From: Trachythela sp. YZ-2020 | Lineage: Eukaryota; Cnidaria; Anthozoa; Malacalcyonacea; Clavulariidae | Length of the DNA stretch: 64,000 nt | Assembly (NCBI GenBank): GCA_016169945.1 | Contig: JADLSH010000316.1 | Location: forward strand, 372,001 to 436,000 | Direction of reading: 5' to 3' | Shown here: positions 23,545 through 35,252 of the stretch, in pieces | Numbering within the stretch: the first letter of the stretch is position 1 | Layout: every line of letters starts with the position of its first letter | Program-made: the position numbers and the translations under genes | Notes under the pieces: model-generated | What the model was told of the DNA's origin: nothing | What the model saw: the letters and a program-made list of their open reading frames with translations, nothing else | The model's database searches: none

Positions 23545-25567
23545 TTACTTCTTGACCGCGAGGAAAAGGATTTTATTTCCAATTGCTATAGAAACAAAAT
23601 TGCAAGTTGAGCAAATCCTATAGTATGACAGACACCATTGAATCATATGAAACTGTCCAGTCGTTTAGAAAAACAAAATTAGTCTGACTGTGAAAAAATA
23701 ATAGAAATCATGCACTATATGATTTTTGTTTGTGACGACGAACGCACTTTGAACGATTCCTGGTGAGCAAAATAATTTTTGAATAACAGATTGATATTGT
23801 AGTTTTAACCTGCTTATAATTTGATCTTCGTACGTAATTTTTGCGATGTAGAGTAAACTATAAGGAAAAAGTTCTAAGCAGTTCTCCTAGAGGTCCATGC
23901 AGTAAAGACCATTCTTTATTTATCCAGTGTTACACTTGATTTATACTGGATAGCTCTTTGAGTTCTAAACTCTTCTGCCTTGAGGTCCAGTAAGGCGCAG
24001 CTCTTATGTATTTGTCCAATTGTTATCGCAGAAGGAAACTGGAGAAACAATTCGAAATATATTATAACCAGACAGCTGCATTGCAGGTATCGCAACCCAG
24101 TCACAGATGCTCTAACCACTGCGCTATGCACCAACACTCCTATATAGTCTGCTATAAATTGGTTAAAAATTGATTTAATGTTTCTATTATAGCAAATGTA
24201 AAGCTGCATCATGTGAGCATTACGCTTTCGAAAAGGAAGTCGCATTGCACAAAGCTTACTGTAATTTTAGTCTGCTATGACTCTGGAACGCAGTTGATAA
24301 CAAAGTTATGTTTTGGGGGTAACTAAGCAACGAAATCACGTTTTCGAAAACAACCGGCTTCGATGTTCGAGCTGTATAATTATAATCTCTGCGTGACGTC
24401 TATACAAAGTTAAGTGGGTGAAACCAAGCATTATCCGGCAAAACTATATTCAGATATATAATTTGTGGTTATTCCCTGTGATATTATTGTTTGTAAAGTA
24501 CCGAGATATGAAACAGACAGGTTAAATTATCTATTTTAAGACATATATTCCAAAAGCTGCAATGATGAGTGAATTGGTGTTAGTGCAACTTAGTGGCAGA
24601 CAGTGGTTATAGCGCATAATGCCCAATGCAGGTTCGATAATACTATATGTATTTGCCCGTAATAATTTCTCCTAAGTTGCATGTGTGATGAGCGTTTCCA
24701 CTTAGACTCTGCAACAATTTCAGGTAAGGAGATAACACAGGAGGGGTCTTATTGGACCTTTTGGGGAACAATAAGAACGTACAGTTAACGTTTAGAACTA
24801 TTCAAGAATAAATAAAGTCAGTTCAGTTTAGGTTTCCACCTGTAGGACACGGAAATTAGGAATGGCCCTTACTGAATTTCTAGGGAGAACAGTTTAGAAC
24901 TGATACAGCTATCCAGTATAAATAAAGTTGGTTCAATTTATGGTTCTCCCGTAGTAACATGGCACCAATAAGAGACGGCCCTCGCGGAGTCTCTAATCAA
25001 GGGAGGAAGGTTGAGAACAGATAAAGCCGAGGGAAATATAGCTATCCAGTATATAAATAAAGTTAGTTTAGTTAAGGTTTCCTCCTATAGAACATTGGAT
25101 GAACAAAGACCTTATTGTATACAGTACCTGCATGGCCTTTACTCTCTAGTGAAAAGCTTTGCATGAAATACGCATGTCAAATTTTTCCGAGTGCACGTGC
25201 TACAGAGAAAAGAGCCTTGGTATTGAAATATGATTAAAAGGCGGAAATAGAGCTAAGAAGTAAAAATTGCTTTCCCTTCACTTGGGTAAGTCCCATACTA
25301 TGAATCGATTGGCAATTTGAATCATGCGATATGCTTTCATGTCACTATATAACAAATGGAAAAATCCAGAATTGTACCGCAATAAAAATTATGCCAATCA
25401 AAATTTTCACCATATTAATAGAGCCTAGATTACCAATTTCTATTCATAGCAAAAGCCGAAATTGATGGGATTATTATCTTAGTAAAATTTCTAAAGAGCT
25501 AGTGAGTAAATTTTTCTTATCCACAGAAAGAATTAAAATAACTAAGTAATTCTTATCACAAATCTGA

Positions 25568-25663
25568 AGGCGATGTTACACGGAACAACTTTTCGGCAAC
25601 AACTCGCAATACGAAATTTGATTGGTTTTGTAAAGATAAAAGTTATCACGTGTAACATCGCAT
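25568..25663. mobile_element. ~96-bp MITE inserted in D2 only
   Basis: GCGATGTTACACG at the left and CGTGTAACATCGC at the right are exact reverse complements (13 bp). The surrounding sequence is uninterrupted at the same place in D0 (about 445-455) and D1 (about 14790-14800), which provide empty sites. The target duplication is probably TTA/TGA. Confidence 0.75.
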
Positions 25664-26204
25664 TAAGACTTCTGATGATGGGTATTTACCATGCTAATTC
25701 ATACGATATCTACGTTTCAAACCCCTTAAAACAAATTAAAATTAAGGTCTACAGACACAGCTCATGCAATTGCAAATGAATATCTCAATTAAATAATTCT
25801 TATCACGTGTCTTAGATTTCTGATGACGCGGGTATTCCCATTTTAATCGTACGTTATACAATCCACTTATAACAAATCGAAAAATCCAGCACTAATACTA
25901 TTGTGAATGAGTATCACAATTAAAATTATGGACTTGCTACAAGTCGACTCGCATAGTTTTAAAATATATATTTTTTAAAGGTCCGAACACTGGTAAAGCG
26001 TGTCACTGTGAGTGAGCTTGTAGCAAGTCTATAAAATTACGTCAATCAGAATTCTCGCCATTAGGGAACCAGCAACCAATTTCACAGCAAAAGCCTAAAT
26101 CACTGATTCGTGAAGGATATAATACTTTCCGTATTTAGAAAATCTTTTCCATTCAGAGCTGGAAAATAAAAATAATCTTTGACTTCTGATGACGCCGGAT
26201 ATTT

Positions 26205-26660
26205 GCCATGCATATTCTTGATTCGCACCCTAATTTAAACGGCTATAAAAAATTCCAATTCGAAGTTTGACCAAACGAATGAATTTCATCAACGAGGTTC
26301 TTTTCCAATCTAAAAACCAATCGATCATTGAAAAATGAAACATTTGCCCAGAAATAATAGTCACTTGGTAAACCTTGCCTCAGTAAAGATGAAATCGAAA
26401 AGCCTGAAGTTTATCTTTGAATAGGAGTGTAAAACTCCATTCATGTGCATGTTTAATATCTTAAGCGACCATTCATATATTTTCCTCTTGCTGTCTATAC
26501 ACGTGGGTTTCACTAAGTATATGAGAGCACAGCACTTGTTAGTCAAATAGAAAAGGCGACCATTCATATATTAGTGTGGGTTTCACTAAGTATATGAGAG
26601 CACAGCACTTGTTAGTCAAAAGAAAAGTAAACACAGTTGTCAAACAAACTGATATTCTAC
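26205..26660 (+). repeat. diverged direct repeat, partner at 27545-27930
   Basis: Both blocks share ccatgcatattcttgattc, aaaccttgcctcagta, ttaatatcttaagcga and tatatgagagcacagcactt (or tatatgacagtacagcactt) in the same order. In this copy the last ~80 bp are repeated once more (26466-26547 and 26557-26620). Non-coding. Confidence 0.75.
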
Positions 26661-26699
26661 CCACGCAAAATAATTATATTAATCGGATTACTTAAGTGG

Positions 26700-26945
26700 G
26701 AGTGCCCCAATCATCCTTATACTTGCAGCTGAGAGCGAGCTGAATTACGAAGGACGCAGCTCGACTTGATCGAGTCGACGGTTTATTAAAGTCGCCTCTG
26801 GCTGCCATCGTATGACTCATGCCTGATCATAGAGCACAGCTACGATCGAAGGGATAGATTGGGTCTTATCCAAACCCACCCTGTCAACATTCCATGTGGA
26901 AGGAAACCGGAACACCCGGAGAAAACCCACGACTTTGGTAGAGCG
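26700..26945. repeat. SINE-like fragment with a GGAAACCGGA core
   Basis: Contains tccatgtggaaggaaaccgg followed by aacacccggagaaaaccc, a conserved block that I recognise from interspersed repeats of many marine animals, together with tccaaacccaccctgt, which also appears in the SINE at 33720-33865. A tRNA-like head is not visible in this copy. Confidence 0.5.
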
Positions 26946-27544
26946 TTGACTCACTCTCTGTCATTATTGCAATTAAAATATATAAATATACTTATAAACA
27001 CATTCACGAAATAGATTTTAACATATTGGCTTTCAAGCATCACCACTTTCATGCAACTCTTTTTATCAAGCAATAAACTTATAAAAGTTGAGAGTATAAA
27101 AGTTTTTGTTCGAGATAAAATGCCTATTATATTTATATACCTTACATACAAATTTTACCACAAAGTATAACCTTTAATTTCTTGATACCTCGATTCTTAG
27201 ATTGTTAGAATCTTCTTAGAGAAGTGAATTTTGAATGTTAAATCCGTTGTGCAAAGAGACAAATTAAATGATCTATTTTCAATCAAAATCTGCATATATA
27301 TATGAATTATAGTGCTACTACCAATTTTAGAAGCCTAAGCTCGAGATCGAGGATTATGACTACCTTTACTGATCAGAATACTAATATGAGTACCATTCTT
27401 TTTCCTATTTAGAAAATGTTTTATTTCTTATAATTCATAGTTCAATAACTAAATAGTTCTTAGCGGGAATCTTAAACTTGTGACTTGTGCAACGGGAAGT
27501 CGAAATGACGCGGTGGGTGGCCCGCTATATATAGGGTAATATAG

Positions 27545-27930
27545 TATGTGTGCTTATTCCTCAATCCATGCATATTCTTGATTCACACCCTAATTTAAAT
27601 GGCTATAAAAATTTCCGATTTGAAGTTTGGCTAAACGAATGAAATTCATCAACAACGTTCTTTTTCAATCTAAAAGACCAATCGATCATTCATAAATTCA
27701 AAATTTGCCCCATAAAGAATAGCTTGGTAAACCTTGCCTCAGTAGCGATGAAATCGAAAATTCTGAAATTTATCTTTAAATAGGAGTGTAAAATTCCATT
27801 CACGTGCATGTTTAATATCTTAAGCGATCATTTATATACTTTCTTGCTCTCTATGCACGTGGGGTTCACCAAGTATATGACAGTACAGCACTTGGTAGTC
27901 AACTAGAAAAGGAAAGACAGTTGTCAAACG
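27545..27930 (+). repeat. second copy of the 26205-26660 block
   Basis: Diverged direct copy, lacking the extra 80-bp internal repeat of its partner. It is preceded by a cggtgggtggcccg stretch also found at 920-945. Confidence 0.75.
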
Positions 27931-28254
27931 ATTTTACTATATTGGCTTTTAAGCATCCCAATTTAAATAGATATGTACATTTCATAACAAATATACTTTT
28001 GAGCTGGTACTAAGGTTCATGAATTTTAAGTCTTGTATTTGGAAAATTGGGGCATTTCACTAATACTGTAATAGCATGTCATGTGATCATGAATAATTAT
28101 ATATTCTTACGTAACAATCCAAAGCGGTTGCAGCTGAAACAGTTCTGTTCAAGCGCTATGCCATAACGCTTTGGCATTGTAATCTTTCAAAAAATGAGTT
28201 ATGTAATCGCTATTTGGGGTAAACCCCGCAAGCCAGGACCTATTGGGCTATGTG

Positions 28255-28262
28255 TATAAATA
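28255..28262 (+). promoter_or_regulatory. TATA box of the IL-17-like gene
   Basis: TATAAATA lies 130 bp upstream of the start codon. A start of transcription near 28285-28290 would give a 5' leader of about 100 nt without an upstream ATG. Forty bases further upstream (28216-28227) is GGGGTAAACCCC, a near-palindrome of G/C half-sites. It looks only loosely like a Rel/NF-kB site. Confidence 0.6.
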
Positions 28263-28384
28263 TGGGCCGTGACTTGGTTGTCAGATAATTACCATCGAAC
28301 GAGTTAGCAGAAAACATCAGCCAGAAAAGGAGGACAACGAAAGAGAGATATCGTCACTATTTAAAAACGATCGAAGAAGAGAAG

Positions 28385-29493
28385 ATGAATTTGAAATTTA
28401 TTACTTGCATGGTGAGTATACTTTCATATACTGTAATAGTAATAGTTTTATCAAAATAGAACTGTTTTTTGGTCGAAAATTGTCAGATTTAAAACCTTAA
28501 CCTTGTGCTATGTCGAGCAAGATGGCCAAAATTCTGATTTACTGAAAACTTTAAAAAACCCTCAAAGGTTTAGTTTAGTTTAGTTTAATATGTTTACCAC
28601 TCTGAGGTGGACGGAAAGCCTTAACAGGTTTTGCAACCCAATTGACAAAGGTTCTGAGGGATAGTTAGTGGTTAGTGGTTAGTGCCTAAGGCATAGAGTA
28701 AATATTATATAGAGGGTTCACTCTCTTGGGAACCTTTGAATTTTTGGGGTCGCGCATATCGCATTACGCATGTTGGCCGTCATTAGTCTGGCCAGTCAAT
28801 TGCTTTTTCTGGCCAATAAGGACGTTGAACTGGCTGGTCCGCCATTACTCTGGCCAGTAAACTGCTTATTTTTGCATAAAAAACCGAGGACACGTTGCAC
28901 CGCTGAGTGGCCTTTCTGTATAAATCTTTATTCTGTGCCTATGGGTTAGTGAGTTAATGTATATCAAGCGCACTTACCCAACCTGAGTAAATCCAAGCCC
29001 GCGACCTGCTCCATAGCCAGCTTAACTCAGAGGTAAGAGACAGCGCGCTAACCGCATCTGCCACCCGTGCTTCCCTATGGTTATAGTATTTTTATGTAAT
29101 TAATCTAGAAAAAACCTTTTTCAACATTTTCAGCTGTACGTGCTTTTCGTTCACCTACTGCTGAAGCAATGTAGTTCCCTACCAGTAAATTGTACCTCAG
29201 CAAAAGAAATCAGGAACCATTACATGTTAGTAAGCAAAAAACGTTATCGTATATCAGCGCCTAAATATGGAAATGAAGTTTCTTCAAGTAAATGCCCTTG
29301 GACATGGCAAGTAAATATGGATAACACCCGTTTTCCAAGGGAAATTGTTTATGCTAAATGTGGAAGCTCCTGTGATAAATGGTACTGCAGACCTGTGAAA
29401 TATAGTCTGCTAGTGTTACATAGAAAAAACGGCGCAGGAGAATGGAAGTTCATCAATAAGAGAATTACGGTGGCTTATGTTTATACCAAGTAA
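28385..29493 (+). CDS. IL-17-like secreted cytokine, two exons
   Basis: Exon 1 is 28385-28411, donor ATG|GTGAGT. Exon 2 is 29134-29493, after acceptor tttcag. The join is phase 0 and gives 128 residues. Residues 1-25 form a signal peptide whose hydrophobic core spans the junction (FITCM + LYVLFVHLLL). The mature part carries IL-17 hallmarks: CPWTW at 63-67, a D-x-x-RFPREI stretch at 72-80, AKCGSSC at 83-89, VKYSLLVLHR at 97-106 and a final WKFINKRITV strand. In the known family the C-terminus has a C-x-C pair that bonds to the AKC..C pair; here it reads AYVY, so both cysteines are absent. A sequon (N28-C-T) is present. Extracellular ligand of IL-17 receptors by homology. The intron carries a SINE. 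An alternative is a decaying copy, but the frame, splice sites, TATA box and poly(A) signal are all intact. Confidence 0.75.
28563..29075 (-). repeat. tRNA-derived SINE in the intron of the IL-17-like gene
   Basis: Read on the minus strand, 29075 to about 28980 begins GCACGGGTGGCAGATGCGG, then TTAGCGCGCTGTCTCTTACC and GGTCGCGGGCTTGG, matching a tRNA-like A-box/B-box arrangement. The body extends to a tgtttaccactctgaggtgg block and a ttagtttagtttag tail near 28565. Confidence 0.6.
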
Positions 29494-29696
29494 TATGGAA
29501 ACTGTCGAGATTATATGGATGGTATTTAAAAATCTTTGTAATAATTCATGAACATTTTAGAACATTCGCATTAAGCGTTTTATTAGTAGCTATACTATTA
29601 GGTAGTACCATGGTTTACAGTACGATTTGGAAAATAGCAAGACCCATGCCAAAAGCTGACTGGTCCCGAATCGTATATATCCAGTCATCCTATAGC

Positions 29697-29702
29697 AATA
29701 AA
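29697..29702 (+). terminator. poly(A) signal of the IL-17-like gene
   Basis: AATAAA, 204 nt after the stop codon; the first canonical hexamer downstream on this strand that I noted. Confidence 0.5.
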
Positions 29703-31664
29703 AAACTACTACACATAAGCACATATATAGCTCAGTGGACTAAGGTGTGTGATGCATGATTGGAATTCATCATTCCCACCATGCATCACCTCATTTCGCC
29801 TACACTGAATAACTTCCTAAAATCGGGCTTCGGTAGTTGAGAATTCGATACAAATTGGGTACGATCCAATTTGAATTATCTATAAAACACAAGTACTTGC
29901 TTTTTCAAATTTCACATGTGTTGTATACTATTATCTATTATATATGTTATAATAATTTATATGAACAATATTCCTCGTGTATTTATTATATATATTTATA
30001 TACTGTTCGTAATATTTATTCACGCATCATCAATACAAGCATAATCAAGTAGACAGTGTTCAAAACAATGAAATCAGTTGTTCTTTATGAATTAGCAATA
30101 TCATGGAAGCAATTTTTACTGAGAAAGAAAGGTGTATAATTTTATATGTATCTTTTCTTTGCTTTCACACTACCTATCATCGCATAATTTATTTGTATGC
30201 TATATAATACGTGCTTGTAAAATAAGCTCATAAAATGTATGAATCTGTGCTAATTTTATAATTACAATTAATTTATTACAAATATAGAGAGTTAAATTTA
30301 GAACAATTTCGTTCGTCTTACAATCACTGTCTTTTTAAACATTTCTGCGGTAATCTTTGTCTGGAAAAGACCTCAACCTAGCGAAAGCTTAATCAAGCAA
30401 GCAGTGTTTCGTAAATATGTACAAAAATTCTTGGCAAGTCGTGTGATCGAAACAAAACAGGCAGGTAGCGAACGCGAATGCGAATGAGAGATGGATCATG
30501 TGCGTCTGTCAATTACGGAACTTCTGCAATCGGTAATTATAAAGGTCTGTGTGAGCTCAACAATAAAACACTTCAAGAGATATCCGATGGTGATGACGAA
30601 ACGCATCTTGAATTCAATCACCTTTATGTTTGACTCATTAAGAAGGTGAAAAATTACACGATTTATTCTTTGCTGTGGTTGCGTGTATATAGTGGAAAAA
30701 TGATCAGTGTATGTGCTATTCATTAATGCATACAACCAGATTTTGGTCGTACTTCTAGTTTAACTGAACCAAAATTAAAAAGGTCTTAAATTATCAATGT
30801 CTCAGTATGTTGTACTGCTGGTACAGTAAGCAACAGGCATGCTGCTGTATGCTACACTTCCTCATACAACATGTATTTGCGCAGGAATTATTATAAATGT
30901 TTTAAGAAAACATATTAAGAAATATTAGCTTATAAATGGGTTGCATAGAATTTCTGATGATTAAAATTAGATAGATCTAAGATAAGGAAATTTAACACAT
31001 TTTCCTTGTGACAGGAAGAAGTTATACTGCACGAGTTTTCCCCTTCCAAGGAAGCTTCGAGCTTTCAGTGAAGACAGTAATAGTATTTCCAGTCTCTTCA
31101 ATATAAGCAGTCAACACGCGGACGTTTGACCGCGGTGTTACCAAAAACGCATCCATACGGTTATATCAAGGAGAATAATATTGTTTACCCCATAGCAATT
31201 CAAGATCCGGTAATCGTCTAAGGAACTACTAAAGAGAAACAGGTATGAAAATTCCCCACATTATCATTAGTCTAACTGTGTGGAATTTTTATATCTGATG
31301 CGTGGCCATTACTGGACATCTAGGGAAAACAGTTCAGATATAGCTTTGCAGTATATATACTAATCAATTTAGCTAATTTTAGTTAGTGTTACGACGTTAT
31401 TTCCCCAATATTTACATAACTTCTTACTATTAAGCTCACTTTCCAATGGTGTTTACAAACTACGAAATAATCATACACTTTACTGTTTAATGACTAAAAT
31501 GGAAGTGGATGGCATCATGGCAACAAGGTAAAGACAGTCCCATTTGCAAATGCATAATTATTAGGAACAATAGATAAATATATATTAGCTAATAACTATT
31601 TGGAGAAAATAGTAAACGTATTCGACTTTGCCGAATGAATTCAACTACAGCTCTCCTTACTGGA
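29703..31664. other. gene-poor stretch with one R120 unit
   Basis: AT-rich, no supported gene. A weak tRNA-like head (tagctcagtggactaagg, 29728) has no B box. A single diverged R120 unit (ccattactggacatctaggg) is at 31305-31385. At 31497-31530 a short tract (aatggaagtggatggc, aacaaggtaaagac) resembles a decayed version of the collagen-like exon at 35.9 kb. Confidence 0.45.
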
Positions 31665-31745
31665 CACCTACGCAGAACACCTACGCAGTTGAGGACAAGA
31701 CCACCTACGCAGTTGACGACAAGAACACCTACGCAGTTGACGACG
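31665..31745 (+). repeat. 24-bp tandem repeat, about 3.5 units
   Basis: Unit close to acctacgcagttgacgacaa. It is read in the 73-codon frame 31628-31849 as repeated NTYAVDDK, but nothing else supports that frame as a gene. Confidence 0.75.
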
Positions 31746-31849
31746 GTCTTGAAGGTTTGATAGAAAAACAAACAAAACTGGCGTCTTACTGGAACACACC
31801 GTTTGACAAAATATGCCTCGGAATGAGAGTCAACGATGGAACAAGTTAG

Positions 31850-33715
31850 ATTGTGATTGACCACCAAGCAAGCTCTTGTTTCAATGCGATCGAAATTTAG
31901 ACCCTCTAGAACGTCGGAAATGACCATTTCAGAGGCTGATCTATTTGATGGAACTAATGACATTTCATTATAATTCCGCGTAAAGTCCGTAAATAGCAGG
32001 AAAACAAGCTAAGAAACACGGTTGCAAATACATCATTTTTATTTCAACATGAGTAGGATAACTAAGTACAGTATATTACAAACATTCAAACAATGAAACA
32101 ACTTAAACAAACAGGTTTTTATAACTTATAAACACGCAGGCTCAGAGTCAGATTGAGACATTGAGTGCAAAAAATATCAAAAAGTTGAGATGATGCACTG
32201 GACAATCATCATTGCCAACGAGAAAAAAAAATAAAGAGAGCTTCTTAACATTGAATTTAATAGACAATTTGCATTATAGACTAATTTTCTATCTAAGCAA
32301 AAAAAGTATATTGCCGGAAAGAACATACTAAAATTAGTAAAATTGCAAAGTTTGGTTGCGAAATGTTGTAAAATGCGGAAAATATAGCCTTGCAAATTTT
32401 GTATACTTTTGTATTACGTGCGGAAATTCCTACCACATTTGGGCCGAAATGATCGTCTAAATTGCCTGACTGAATCATTCTGATTTGTGCAAGGTTTGAC
32501 CTATTAAATAGGCTACTGTAGGCATATAAATATGTTTTTATTCCTATTTTACAATGGACTTTTAAATTTACAAATTATATGCACTTATAATTAACAGCTA
32601 TGGCTGAACAATAATATAACTACGATTTTTCAATAAACAGCGTCTTAACTGAGACAGGGTCTCAGTTCAGGGAACAGCGTCTAAAATGAGACAGCAAGCC
32701 ACTGGGTCACATATTCAGCAATTCAGCAAAGTAAGAACAGAATGATGGAACAACGCTTTCGTTTTATAGCTTTCCAAATGCAAAATTATTTTGCGCACAT
32801 GTATATATTTTTAACGCTTTTATACACTACAAAAATATGCAAATTTCCTTGCGTGGCAGTGTCAAATTACTCATCGCAGTAAACATGGGTTTCATGTGGG
32901 AATTCCATGTGGAAGAACAATACATGGAAAATATTGATATTTTGAAATAGATGTTACAAAATTTGATGTCTTTTTAATGTTTCGTGATATATTTAGCTTG
33001 TCTCATCCTGCAAACTATGCTAGGGTATGCATCTACTGACAGCGCGCAAGCCACTGGGTCAATGCCAAATAATTAATTACCGTCTACTGAATATAATTTG
33101 TGTTGCATGTTTGTTTCAAGAAGCTAAAGCATAATAACAGTCCCCGCAGCATTCCCTACCTTGCATGTACCCTAGTAATAGAATGTAAAATCACTTACCT
33201 TGACCAACTGAACGAACGTTCGGTGTATAAAAATATTCGTGCAATCACAGTTGTGCAATCAAGCGTACGGAAAGAATTCTCGAAGGCTCAAGTCATGCTT
33301 TCGATAATGAGCATGACTAGATGTTGTGAAACTGCGCGTTTGAGCATGCTCAGATGCTGTTATCCAATCAGATTGCAAGTATTTCTACTATAAAATATAT
33401 TACTTGGTCATGCTGAATTCGGAGAGCATGACTAGACGCGAAATGCGTGGAATATAAGCTTTACACGCAAAATTCACACGCATTGGCCATGTTTGTTGCT
33501 AGGTAACCTACGAAATGAGCAAAATACTGCATAAAATGACGTAATTTCGTGAAAATATCGCAAAAGATTGCCAAAAAATGCGAGAATATCGTGAAATAAA
33601 ATGGTTGAAAGTTTTTGGAAACTAGTTAACCAAACGATTTGAATTTGAAAATTTGAGGAAAGGAATTCTTTATTTTTGGGAAACTTTTTGGACCAGCATG
33701 ACCTCTAGCTACGCT
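31850..33715. other. gene-poor stretch
   Basis: No supported gene. Two tracts share gcaagccactgggtca (32694 and 33047). Around 33290-33440 the gagcatgactaga string occurs twice around a short spacer, suggesting a degenerate repeat. Confidence 0.4.
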
Positions 33716-33719
33716 ACTG

Positions 33720-33865
33720 GGGTTTAACCAAACCCACCCCGTGAAGACTGACTCTTGTACATAAGCGTGCTGGTCGCCACCGAGAATCGAACCGCCGATC
33801 TCAGAAAGAAAAGGCGCCTGCTCTGACGACTTATGTGCCACCGTGGCCCCATATACTTTAGCATG
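33720..33865 (-). repeat. tRNA-derived SINE
   Basis: On the minus strand, starting about 33855: GGGGCCACGGTGGCACATAA, then GAGCAGGCGCC and a clear B-box GGCGGTTCGATTCTCGG, then a body ending in gggtttggttaaacc. It is related to 26700-26945 through the shared caaacccaccc tract. Confidence 0.65.
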
Positions 33866-34932
33866 GGTCAAATTCTTTGATTTTGTCACTATATTTGCCG
33901 TGTCAGTGACTAGGAATTTGAAGTATAAGCTAATGTTATCGAGAACTCTCTAACATCTCGTTGACCATTCAAAAACACACTTAAAATGAATATGTATTTT
34001 ATACATATTATTGGAGAATTAATGTAGTCTAATTATATACAAAAGAGGCCAAAAATTCATACAATTAATAGTGAATGATAGAAATATTTGTCGTCTAACA
34101 CCAATCTTTCTATCTTCTTAAAAACCTTAGGCGATATATCACAAGCATTCATTTATGCCAATGCATCAGTGAATACTACGTTATGCAGTTGTCTGAGTGT
34201 TTCGCCTCAATCGCATGTGAGAGGAGTGTTTCCAGTTTGACTTACCAAACACCCAAGTTTTCTCCGACCACTGTCCCTGGAATCCTCCTGCAATAACAAT
34301 AGACCAACTTGAAACTTGAACTTGAAACAATGAACAATGTATTGTATAGTTAAGCACTCTATTGGTATACCGTGTGTCCCCCGAAAATATTTACTTGTTT
34401 TATTTAATGTAAAAACTGGAACGGTAGTAGTATTATAGGAGCCGATCAAGCTGGATTTTTAAGGGGGGTAGCTAATGTCAGTATATAGATAAGTGAGGGT
34501 GAGCAGGGATTAGTAATAGATAAATGAGTGTGAACAGGGATAAGTCATTTAATATTCAAGCCAGTCATTATGTCAATGACACAAAATATTAGTATTCAGT
34601 GTAATTAAATAATGTTGGGCGTGTAATGGCAAACTTGGGCGCGGTTGGGCAAACAGACGGGAAAACAAAGAATTGCTAACATGTGCATTCTGCACTCAGG
34701 AAAACAATTGCGGCGTATAGTGCAAAATACGTGTTTAGTTTCTATCGATCATAGGCGTAGTATTGAATATACTAATAGGCGTAGTATTGAGTTTATAGGC
34801 GTAGTATTGAATATACGGGATGTATAAAAAAGGTAACCTAACTTTGGTATGCTATCGCACCCATAATATTAAGTTTACAGATTTAAGTTATATGTTAAAC
34901 ATAATTGCAGCTAACTATGACAAATTTTCAGA
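33866..34932. other. gene-poor stretch with small tandem repeats
   Basis: 34195-34290 matches the leader of the R120 family at 11537 (gcatgtgagaggagtg, accaaacaccc). 34749-34817 holds three units of about 27 bp with ataggcgtagtattga. No supported gene. Confidence 0.5.
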
Positions 34933-35252
34933 CTATTCTCACTGGGAGTTTTCCCTAACAATACCAAATATTCCAAATCTTTATGCATGAGGTGATCATT
35001 AGTTAATCAGAAAACATCACGTGGTGGTCAGATAGTATAAAACAAACGTGAAATCGGGTATTTTGAACATTTGCCACCGAAAACGGCCTGTTGGGAACGG
35101 CGTTCGAGAATTTGACCCCACCCTCCTCCCCTCGGCTGCGACACTCTGGAGCTTCGCCACATTCTACCTTAGACTGAAAATTCTTTATCCCCAATCTTAA
35201 TCTCTTCAGTTAAAGGTATTGTGTGGGGAAGCGAGCAGTGAGAATATATTAC
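34933..35252 (+). mobile_element. mini-DIRS: the two ends of the DIRS element with the whole interior missing
   Basis: 34934-35114 matches, in the opposite orientation, the left end of the full DIRS element (52193-52380). 35176-35252 matches its right end (39755-39831). Between them are only ~60 bp. The outer ends keep the element's inverted repeats (TATTCTCACTG at left, CAGTGAGAATA at right). With no ORF it would depend on another DIRS element for movement. Confidence 0.8.

Larger units (their letters stand above)
23545..27310 (+). repeat. copy D2 of the segmental duplication
   Basis: Collinear with D1 (13075-16290), with added sequence: a MITE at 25568-25663, a SINE-like piece at 26700-26945, and the 26205-26660 block that is itself repeated at 27545-27930. 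It ends about 1 kb upstream of the IL-17-like gene. No coding sequence is supported. Confidence 0.8.

Noticed and set aside
31628..31849. 73-codon ORF with NTYAVDDK repeats as a secreted repeat protein
   Set aside because: The repeats come from a 24-bp DNA tandem; no signal peptide, splice context or conserved flank supports a gene.
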